Shown piece by piece: positions 6,575-12,344 of a DNA stretch of 12,344 nucleotides (position 1 is its first letter; every line of letters begins with the position of its first letter). Source of the stretch: Microcaldota archaeon (lineage in GTDB: Archaea > Micrarchaeota > Micrarchaeia > Micrarchaeales > CABMGC01); NCBI GenBank assembly GCA_021851985.1, contig JAJZOS010000015.1:1-12344 (forward strand). The letters run 5' to 3'. Under the pieces are notes generated by a model that saw nothing but the letters and a program-made list of their open reading frames with translations, had not been told where the DNA came from and did no database searches. The translations under genes were made by a program, and so were the position numbers.

Positions 6575-8362
6575 TCAGACTATCACCAGCAGATAAAATG
6601 GTATTAATAGCGCGATGATGCCTATTATGAATATCAGGGCGTACATGTTTATGTCGCCGACTGATGCTCTCCTTAATATGTACCCTGAGCGATATGTAAG
6701 CCTACCGAGCATGTCGAACCCGTCGCTCAGGTACGAGTCGAATACCGATGCCCCTTCCGCAATACCGTATGTCACCATGGTAAATACTCTGTATATCAAA
6801 TTCATTATGGGCCTAGTGTAAAGGAATATGTCCATTGATTTTGCGCTGAACTTTATGATGTTCTTGTAATAGACTAGGTATGCAAGCGCCGCACCGGCAG
6901 ATACCAGTATTGTGAATAATATGCCATCCTGAATTGAGAGGTTGACTGAATTGGGAATGCTGAGATAATTCAGATATCCGCCGTAATTAAGGAAGCCGGG
7001 CATGTAGATTATGAATGCCGATGCAAGAAGGGTAAATGCGGCTAGAAGTGCAATGGGGTATTTCATGCTTGCTGGAGTCGACATGTAATTGGCCGTAATC
7101 TCCACGCTCTTTGTGGTTCTCGCCTGGAAGGATACCCAACGGAATATATAAAAACTTGTGAGCATGCTTATGCCGAGCATTATTGCGTATACAACGGTGT
7201 TAGAGAGCAGGCTTGTCCCTATAAGGCTGCTTGCAAAGAAACCGGAGAATGGTATGAAGCCAGCAAGAGACAGTACGCCGAATATAGTTGATGCATATAA
7301 AATCTTTGAAGAGCGGAGGCCGTACATGTCATTAAGATTTTCCTTGCCGGTAGACTCCATTGAGACACCTGAGCTGAAGAATAGAAGCGCCTTATAGAAT
7401 GTCTGCGCAAAAAAGAAGTATATTGCAGGAAGAATGAAGGAGCTTCCGGCCGCGACAAGCATTATGGAGAGCTCCTGTATTGTCGAATATGCTATTACCT
7501 TTTTTATATGCATTTCCCTTGCTGCGGCTACTGTCGCGATTACTGCAGTTACAATGCCTATTGCAACCATGAATCCGTCAGTTCCACCTACATAGAATAT
7601 TGGTGCAAGAATTATTGCAACAAATACTCCTGCCTTCACCATTGTGCTTGAATGCAGGAATGCGGATACGGGGGTTGGGCCTTCCATTGCATCTATGAGC
7701 CACTCATGGAACGGGAACTGGGCGGATTTCGTAAATATCGCTATAAGAAGAAGCATAGAAGCTATCGAAACGCCTGCTGGATGCACAGAACTTAGCATTG
7801 ATATTATGCTTGAAAATTCAAGGGTTCCGAATGCGCTCCAGAACATTATTATTGATCCGAGAAGCGCAAGATCGCCTATGAATATTATGGTGAGGGATCT
7901 TCTTGCAGCACGATTTGCAGAATCTCTGTGATTCCAGAAGCCTATGAGAAGGTAACTGGTAAGGCTTAGAAATTCCCAGGCAAAGAAAAGCGTTATGAAA
8001 TTGCCGCTTACTGCGAATACCGCCATTGCCGTCTGAAACGCAATTATCTCAAGAAAGAACCTTCTGTGCTCACTAAGCGTAGTCATGTAACCTACGGAGT
8101 ATACCATTACAAAAACTCCCACTAACAAGACAAGAAAGAGAAGTAGGTAATTAAGTGGGGTCACACTTATCGATATGTTAAATACATGCACGCCGACGCT
8201 GAGCCAAGGAATGGTTGCCGTACCGTATCCGACAAGTGCAACCGATGCGAAGCTTATTATGGATCCTGCAACCGCAATGTATTTGGCTTTTTTCGGATCC
8301 TTTACTGCAGCTATACCCAATATTGCTGCAATGAGTGGTACAATTACTACAAGTGCAAGCAT
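6575..8362 (-). CDS. nuoL: Complex I membrane subunit NuoL (distal proton channel)
   Basis: NuoL is the end-most antiporter-like subunit of the membrane arm. I chose ATG 8362 (595 residues) because GGTGA lies 5 bases before it; ATG 8374 would add four residues and overlap nuoK by 7 bases. Counting from 8374, it shows FFAWEFLSLTSYLLIGF with Glu134, IGDLALLG with Asp168 and TKSAQFPFHEWL with Lys216. SAFLHSSTMVKAGVF follows, with His241, then KKVIAYSTIQELS (291-303). The C terminus keeps the long amphipathic lateral helix region (about 500-580) and a final membrane helix, so the length is normal. Two sites differ from my memory of E. coli NuoL: the TM11 HAFFKA histidine is Gln (AQTFYKA), and the TM12 SGFFSKDE lysine is Ser (SGFFASSL, Ser382). 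It lies between nuoK and nuoN; nuoM, normally next, is missing. Confidence 0.95.
   Translation of the reverse strand: MLALVVIVPLIAAILGIAAVKDPKKAKYIAVAGSIISFASVALVGYGTATIPWLSVGVHVFNISISVTPLNYLLLFLVLLVGVFVMVYSVGYMTTLSEHRRFFLEIIAFQTAMAVFAVSGNFITLFFAWEFLSLTSYLLIGFWNHRDSANRAARRSLTIIFIGDLALLGSIIMFWSAFGTLEFSSIISMLSSVHPAGVSIASMLLLIAIFTKSAQFPFHEWLIDAMEGPTPVSAFLHSSTMVKAGVFVAIILAPIFYVGGTDGFMVAIGIVTAVIATVAAAREMHIKKVIAYSTIQELSIMLVAAGSSFILPAIYFFFAQTFYKALLFFSSGVSMESTGKENLNDMYGLRSSKILYASTIFGVLSLAGFIPFSGFFASSLIGTSLLSNTVVYAIMLGISMLTSFYIFRWVSFQARTTKSVEITANYMSTPASMKYPIALLAAFTLLASAFIIYMPGFLNYGGYLNYLSIPNSVNLSIQDGILFTILVSAGAALAYLVYYKNIIKFSAKSMDIFLYTRPIMNLIYRVFTMVTYGIAEGASVFDSYLSDGFDMLGRLTYRSGYILRRASVGDINMYALIFIIGIIALLIPFYLLVIV
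6582..6587 (-). promoter_or_regulatory. Strong ribosome binding site for nuoN inside the nuoL end
   Basis: The minus strand reads GGTGAT, a six-base match to the complement of the archaeal 16S tail. It is 6 bases before ATA (6575-6573) and 3 before CTG (6578-6576), but 42 before the first ATG at 6539. It therefore argues for a non-ATG start of nuoN. Confidence 0.5.
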
Positions 8363-8367
8363 AATTT

Positions 8368-8372
8368 TCACC
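8368..8372 (-). promoter_or_regulatory. Ribosome binding site for nuoL overlapping the nuoK stop
   Basis: GGTGA on the minus strand contains the nuoK stop codon TGA (8370-8368) and lies 5 bases before ATG 8362. It decides the nuoL start and suggests that translation of the two genes is coupled. Confidence 0.55.
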
Positions 8373-8676
8373 ATCTGATCTTCGAAAGCTTCCTCATATC
8401 AAATCCTGTACCGCTGTATTTAAGGTATATATAGAATGTTATTACTGCCATTACCTCTACAGCCGCCACGGAGAATATCGAGAAAAGCATTATTACAGCG
8501 TCCGGGCTGGTCTTTGGATTGTAATAGAATGATGACGCAAGTATTATGGTACTGGCAATAAATATCAGCTCGACTGAAAGCAGCATCACTATTATGTTAC
8601 GGTTTGAGGCTATGCTGGCAAGCCCTATTGACAAGAGCGAAAATGAAAGCGCGAATAGGTATATTGGAGGTATCAT
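8368..8676 (-). CDS. nuoK: Complex I membrane subunit NuoK
   Basis: NuoK is a small three-helix subunit (102 residues, normal length) that helps carry the proton path between NuoH/J and the antiporter-like subunits. The two membrane glutamates needed for coupling are present: Glu36 in LLSVELIF and Glu74 in AAVEVM. The helices lie at about 4-22, 28-50 and 60-86. Its ATG follows the nuoJ stop directly (TGAATG), and its own stop lies within the nuoL ribosome binding site. Confidence 0.95.
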   Translation of the reverse strand: MIPPIYLFALSFSLLSIGLASIASNRNIIVMLLSVELIFIASTIILASSFYYNPKTSPDAVIMLFSIFSVAAVEVMAVITFYIYLKYSGTGFDMRKLSKIRW

Positions 8677-9153
8677 TCAAACCAACAGCTTTGTAAATTT
8701 TTTTATTATAAAGACTCCGCTAAGTGCTACAGCAAACAGCAACATTGCCATTATGTAGAAAACGGCGTATCCTGTGCTTAAAGCTGCAGATGCGACATCC
8801 AGGAAATTGCTTGGTGACGCACTGGTATAAGGCATAAATGCAGATGTGGTGTAGAATATTGCTGCAAACAGTATCACTGCGACTGCAACAAAGTGCCATA
8901 AATTTATTAGCCTTGGTAATTTGTTCTCAGAAGCAATTGAGACTATCAGGAATGTGGATAATCCTCCAACAAAAACTATGAGCTGGAGCAACGCTATCAT
9001 TGTCTGTCCTATGAGGAAGAATAAAAGAGCGCTGCCTAAAAACGCAATTGCAAGAAAGATTGCCGAATAAAGCAGTTTCTTTGATGCGGTGACTAGCACT
9101 GATGCCGCAATTGTCATCGCAGAGATTATGGAAAATATATATACTTCTAGCAT
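8677..9153 (-). CDS. nuoJ: Complex I membrane subunit NuoJ
   Basis: NuoJ (158 residues) packs between NuoH, NuoK and NuoN in the membrane arm. Five hydrophobic helices are visible, at about 4-22, 28-48, 53-73, 86-106 and 128-150. The third, with ALLQLIVFVGGLSTFLI, matches the conserved helix that carries a pi-bulge in known structures. The usual tyrosine of the VYAGA motif is phenylalanine here. The link between helices 4 and 5 is Ser/Ala-rich. Identity rests partly on its place between nuoI and nuoK. Its ATG is 5 bases after the nuoI stop, behind AGGTAAT. Confidence 0.9.
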   Translation of the reverse strand: MLEVYIFSIISAMTIAASVLVTASKKLLYSAIFLAIAFLGSALLFFLIGQTMIALLQLIVFVGGLSTFLIVSIASENKLPRLINLWHFVAVAVILFAAIFYTTSAFMPYTSASPSNFLDVASAALSTGYAVFYIMAMLLFAVALSGVFIIKKFTKLLV

Positions 9154-9158
9154 ATTAC

Positions 9159-9527
9159 CTACTCAAGCTCCTCTGGTCGTGTAAGCAACTCCCTTTTGTC
9201 ATACGCCTCGAACTCGTAGCTTTTGGTAAGAGTAAGGCATTTTGGAGGGCAAACTTCGGCGCACAGAGCACAGAACAGGCACCGCTCATGCCCGACTTGG
9301 GGCATTATCTTGTCTCCTTTATCTGTAAGCACACTTACCATTGTTATTGTCTTGTTCGGGCATATTATCGCGCATGCAGAACAGCTTATGCACGTATCCA
9401 TGTCGAGCCGCAGCCTACCCCTGTAGCTATCAGGCATAGATTCCCTCTTCTCTGGAAATTCAGTTGTGAATCTCTTTTCAAACACAGCTGCTTTTATGGT
9501 CTTAGCCAAAGGCCCTATCATTGTCAC
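9159..9527 (-). CDS. nuoI: Complex I iron-sulfur subunit NuoI
   Basis: NuoI passes electrons through two [4Fe-4S] clusters (N6a and N6b) toward NuoB. The 122-residue protein has both ferredoxin motifs: CISCSACAIICP with Cys46, 49, 52 and 56, and CLFCALCAEVCP with Cys83, 86, 89 and 93. An extra Cys97 follows. A short basic N-terminal segment precedes them. It is compact compared with bacterial NuoI (about 160-180 residues). The listed start is GTG 9527 (GTG-ACA-ATG); ATG 9521, two codons later, is equally possible because neither has a clear ribosome binding site. It follows nuoH closely. Confidence 0.94.
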   Translation of the reverse strand: MTMIGPLAKTIKAAVFEKRFTTEFPEKRESMPDSYRGRLRLDMDTCISCSACAIICPNKTITMVSVLTDKGDKIMPQVGHERCLFCALCAEVCPPKCLTLTKSYEFEAYDKRELLTRPEELE

Positions 9528-9530
9528 ACT

Positions 9531-10544
9531 TCACACAAACAATATATATGCGATTATAAGATTTATTAATGACAGAGGTATGAGCCACTCCCACCCAAAC
9601 CTTAGTATCCTGTCTATCCTCATCCTAAATGCGGTTGCCCTGATCATTATTATAAATATGGATATTATGAATGCCTTAGCTACAATCCAGAAGAACGGAG
9701 GAAGAAACGAGGGCCCAAGCCATCCGCCAAAGAATAATATCGCTATAAGTATGCTGCCAAGAAACATCCTTGCATAGTCTATGAAAAGCGCAAGGGCGTA
9801 ATACGGGGCACTTACATCGGTAAGCCAACCAGATATTAGTTCAGAGTCGGCTTCCCTCAAATCGAACGGCGGCCTTTCAAACTCTGCAAGAAGGGCTATG
9901 AAGAAGACTATGAAACCTATTGGCACGAGCAGGACGTAGTAATAGCTTGATTGCGAGGCAACTATGCTTGCCATGTTATAGCTTCCGGAGATCAGCACTA
10001 TTGATGCAACTACAAGGACAGTAGGTATTTCATAGCTTAGTAGTATGAGCACAGACCTTTGCGCGCTTATTCCTGCAAACTTGTTTCCAGTAGAGAATCC
10101 TGCCGCAAAAAGGGTTATTGGAAAGAAGGCAATTATCGTAAGTATAATCAACAGCCCAAAATTCAGGCTTGTTGCCTGAAGAGAAGGGGAATAGGGAAAT
10201 AGGAGTATTACAAATACGGACAGTGCAAGTATCAGAGGTATTGAAACCATGAACAGAAGCTTGTCTGCGCGCTCCATTATTATGTCTTCCTTGGCAAGCA
10301 GCTTTACAAGGTCTGCGAAGTTCTGAAGAAATCCCCACATCCCAACATACGTTGGCCCATGCCTATTCTGGGCCCTCGCTATTAATTTCCTCTCTAACCA
10401 ACCGACCACGTACCCGAATATTGAAAATGTTATTGAAATTATTATTACATATATTATTATTCCTATTATGTTGTACAATGGATTCTGCGACCCAATCCAA
10501 TAAGGAATGTTTGCAATGTTACCTATAGTATTATTGTAGGGCAT
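9531..10544 (-). CDS. nuoH: Complex I membrane subunit NuoH
   Basis: NuoH (337 residues) forms the membrane side of the quinone chamber and links electron transfer to proton movement. Family marks are WLERKLIARAQNRHGP (49-64), the loop GFLQNFADLVKLLAKED (71-87), SYEIP (170-174) and the acidic loop AEFERPPFDLREADSELISGW (220-240), followed by a run of C-terminal helices. About eight hydrophobic helices can be seen. The start ATG 10544 has GGTGA 7 bases upstream, containing the nuoD stop codon. Length and motif order are normal. Confidence 0.96.
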   Translation of the reverse strand: MPYNNTIGNIANIPYWIGSQNPLYNIIGIIIYVIIISITFSIFGYVVGWLERKLIARAQNRHGPTYVGMWGFLQNFADLVKLLAKEDIIMERADKLLFMVSIPLILALSVFVILLFPYSPSLQATSLNFGLLIILTIIAFFPITLFAAGFSTGNKFAGISAQRSVLILLSYEIPTVLVVASIVLISGSYNMASIVASQSSYYYVLLVPIGFIVFFIALLAEFERPPFDLREADSELISGWLTDVSAPYYALALFIDYARMFLGSILIAILFFGGWLGPSFLPPFFWIVAKAFIISIFIIMIRATAFRMRIDRILRFGWEWLIPLSLINLIIAYILFV

Positions 10545-10551
10545 AAAAGTT

Positions 10552-10556
10552 TCACC
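10552..10556 (-). promoter_or_regulatory. Ribosome binding site for nuoH overlapping the nuoD stop
   Basis: GGTGA on the minus strand holds the nuoD stop TGA (10554-10552) and sits 7 bases before the nuoH ATG. It has the same architecture as the nuoK/nuoL junction. Confidence 0.55.
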
Positions 10557-11646
10557 GATCTATACATCCCATGACTATGTCAAGAGATCCCAGTATAGCA
10601 AACAGGTCCGCAAACCTTGCGCCTTTTGCCATGTGGCTTATTGCTGCGAGATTTATCATATTTGGTGACCTTATCGAAAGCCTGTATGGTTTCTGCGGAT
10701 CTGCCACCATATACAAAAGGCACTCGCCCCTTGGTAACTCTCTACTCACCACAGCAATCCGGTTTACCGGATTTGGGCTCCTTAATTTTATGGGCATTCC
10801 CAATGCATCACCATCTGGCATAGCCCTTGCAACAGCCTTGATGATCCTTACACTCTCCTTGAGCTCCAGCATCCTTACCTTATACCTTGAAAAATTGTCC
10901 CCATCATAAAGAGTTTTGGTATTGAAATGGAACTTGTCATAAACATAATAAGGCCTGTTTTTCCTTACATCGTAGTTGATTCCTGAAGCCCTTAAAACAG
11001 GCCCAGCAACGCCAAGCTCAATTGCTTTCTCCTTTGTAAGAACACCTACCCCCACCATCCTCTCCTTGAATGTAGTGTTCTTCTCTATGTATTTCTCGTA
11101 ATGAACTATCCTTTTTTCCATATAATCCATAAGGCTTATTGTGTGATCCACAAAATCAGGAGGCACATCGGAATGCAGGCCTCCGAGGCGCATGTTTACA
11201 TGGAACATCCTTGAACCTGTAGCTTCCTGAAGCAGATCCAATACCATATCCCTGTCCTTGAACGCCCACATGAATGTAGTGAACATCTGGCCTATATCAT
11301 TGCATAGGGTGCCTATGCCCAAAAGGTGGCTAGCAATCCTTTGAAGCTCAAGCTCTATTACCCTCAGGTATTGCGCCCGTTCCTTTACCTCGATACCGAG
11401 GGCGGCTTCGACAGTTGCGACATATGCTTCATCATAGGCGAGAGGCGCAACATAATCGAGTTTTTCGGTATAAGGCGGTATCTGCATGTACATTCTTGTC
11501 TCTGCAAGCTTCTCGACGCCCCTATGTAGAAACCCTACATGGGGCTCAACCTTGACTATAGTATCGCCATCAAGATCCACTACAAGCCTTATAACCCCGT
11601 GTGTGCTTGGATGCACCGGGCCTATGTTGATCCTTGTTATCGTCAT
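10552..11646 (-). CDS. nuoD: Complex I 49-kDa-type subunit NuoD
   Basis: NuoD, related to the large subunit of NiFe hydrogenases, lines the quinone-reduction site with NuoB. The 364-residue protein begins with the hallmark NIGPVHPSTHGVIRL (7-21), whose histidines face the quinone. It continues with VEPHVGFLHRGVEKLAE and the IASHLLGIGTLCNDIG helix (about 103-118). It ends with IRSPNMINLAAIS and GSLDIVMGCIDR, the normal C terminus of the family. As expected, it lacks the NiFe-ligand cysteine pairs of hydrogenases. Its ATG overlaps the nuoC stop (ATGA at 11646-11643), and AGTGAT lies upstream as a ribosome binding site. Confidence 0.97.
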   Translation of the reverse strand: MTITRINIGPVHPSTHGVIRLVVDLDGDTIVKVEPHVGFLHRGVEKLAETRMYMQIPPYTEKLDYVAPLAYDEAYVATVEAALGIEVKERAQYLRVIELELQRIASHLLGIGTLCNDIGQMFTTFMWAFKDRDMVLDLLQEATGSRMFHVNMRLGGLHSDVPPDFVDHTISLMDYMEKRIVHYEKYIEKNTTFKERMVGVGVLTKEKAIELGVAGPVLRASGINYDVRKNRPYYVYDKFHFNTKTLYDGDNFSRYKVRMLELKESVRIIKAVARAMPDGDALGMPIKLRSPNPVNRIAVVSRELPRGECLLYMVADPQKPYRLSIRSPNMINLAAISHMAKGARFADLFAILGSLDIVMGCIDR

Positions 11647-12029
11647 TGCTTATCATCACTTGTCCTGTATGTTGAATCCCAAACAAAACTCTTCCTCAGC
11701 GGTGGATCTATGCCATCCCATTTCTCCAAAAATAGCCTCGGCACCAACCGGCCCTTTATCTCTACACCGAACATTTCCGATAGTTCCCTTTCATACCAAT
11801 CTGCAGATTGATGTATGTTGAATATCGTAGGAAGCCAAAGGTCCGTTGGCTGTAGAGTCACCTCGAGTATCTCGTCCTTTGACTTGGCCAAATCCCTTAT
11901 GATATAAAGTACATCTACGTGATCTTTGTAATCAACGGCAGTTATCTTTACCAAGAATTCCCAGCCTTCACTTTTCATCTTACTTATTGTGCCCAGAAGA
12001 GCGTCTCTATCTACTTTCAATTTTACCAT
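11643..12029 (-). CDS. nuoC: Complex I 30-kDa-type subunit NuoC
   Basis: NuoC is a structural subunit of the peripheral arm beside NuoD. The 128-residue protein carries the 30-kDa family signature around ADWYERELSEMFGVEIKGR (about 76-94). The C-terminal tail continues with LFLEKWDGIDPPLRKSF. It is short compared with bacterial NuoC and close to the conserved core. The only internal methionine codons fall inside that core, so ATG 12029 is kept, which makes it overlap the end of nuoB by 23 bases. Confidence 0.94.
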   Translation of the reverse strand: MVKLKVDRDALLGTISKMKSEGWEFLVKITAVDYKDHVDVLYIIRDLAKSKDEILEVTLQPTDLWLPTIFNIHQSADWYERELSEMFGVEIKGRLVPRLFLEKWDGIDPPLRKSFVWDSTYRTSDDKQ

Positions 12030-12344
12030 CTATCTTCTTCTGCAGTTTTATAAGAGCCTCGAACAGATTTTCAGGTTTGGGAGGGCATCCTGCAACATAG
12101 ACGTCAACTGGAAGCACCTGGTCTATTCCCTTGACTATGTTGTAACTTTCCCACCATGGGCCACCGCATGTTGCACACTCTCCGAAAGCGATTATGTAGC
12201 GGGGCTTTGACATCTGCTCGTACAGCCTCTTTATCTCAGGCACCATTGACTTTGTAACCCAACCTGCAATGATCATCACATCGCATTGTCGCGGAGTTCC
12301 CCTAAAAAGAAGGTAGCCTTTCCTCTCTGCATCTATCCTTGCCT
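12007..12344 (-). CDS. nuoB: Complex I iron-sulfur subunit NuoB (5' end cut by window edge)
   Basis: NuoB holds the last [4Fe-4S] cluster (N2), which passes electrons to the quinone. The frame is open to the window edge, so the gene starts outside; a GTG at 12279 is internal, not the start. The visible 112 residues begin near ARIDAERKGYLLFRGTPRQ and continue CDVMIIAGWVTKSM. They hold two of the four expected cluster ligands, in GECATCGGPWW and in VAGCPPKPENL. The tandem Cys pair should lie just outside the window. The GECA form differs slightly from the bacterial GSCA. It is the first visible gene of the operon; nuoA would be expected upstream. Confidence 0.95.
   Translation of the reverse strand, partial: ARIDAERKGYLLFRGTPRQCDVMIIAGWVTKSMVPEIKRLYEQMSKPRYIIAFGECATCGGPWWESYNIVKGIDQVLPVDVYVAGCPPKPENLFEALIKLQKKIDGKIESR

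Noticed and set aside
1..12344. CRISPR array, insertion sequence or integrated element
   Set aside because: Reading through, I saw no regularly spaced repeats, transposase or integrase genes, or direct repeats flanking the tRNA.

Overview
The window is archaeal DNA. The evidence is archaeal-type ribosomal proteins in the order S13-S4-S11, a tRNA-Ser gene that makes sense only after two introns with bulge-helix-bulge splice sites are removed, TATA-like boxes about 25-30 bases before likely transcript starts, GGTGA ribosome binding sites, and heavy use of AGA/AGG for Arg and ATA for Ile. The lineage cannot be fixed from this alone. A small-genome acidophile-type archaeon (Micrarchaeota/ARMAN-like) or a Thermoplasmatota relative would fit; this is a guess.

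Left part (1-2633): the start of a UbiX flavin prenyltransferase gene on the minus strand runs off the left edge. Divergent from it is the tRNA-Ser(GGA) gene with a 13-base intron after the anticodon and a 35-base intron inside the T loop. A long-chain acyl-CoA synthetase gene converges on the tRNA from the right. Middle (2634-5148): a short plus-strand ribosomal operon (S13, S4, S11), each protein with a charged low-complexity tail, ends abruptly. A convergent M48 (HtpX-like) membrane metalloprotease gene lies where RNA polymerase subunit D is usually found.

Right part (5214-12344): one tightly packed minus-strand operon for respiratory complex I, read from right to left as nuoB (partial), C, D, H, I, J, K, L, N. 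B, C, D and I form the peripheral arm that carries electrons to the quinone. H, J, K, L and N form the membrane arm that moves protons. No nuoM lies between L and N, and the NADH module (E, F, G) does not appear here, though it could lie outside. Genes overlap or abut, and at several junctions the upstream stop codon lies inside the next gene's ribosome binding site.

The observations most worth following are the doubly interrupted tRNA-Ser gene, the missing nuoM together with substituted channel residues in NuoL and NuoN, and a nuoN gene whose best-placed start codon is ATA rather than ATG. I found no CRISPR array, insertion sequence or wholly novel multigene system.
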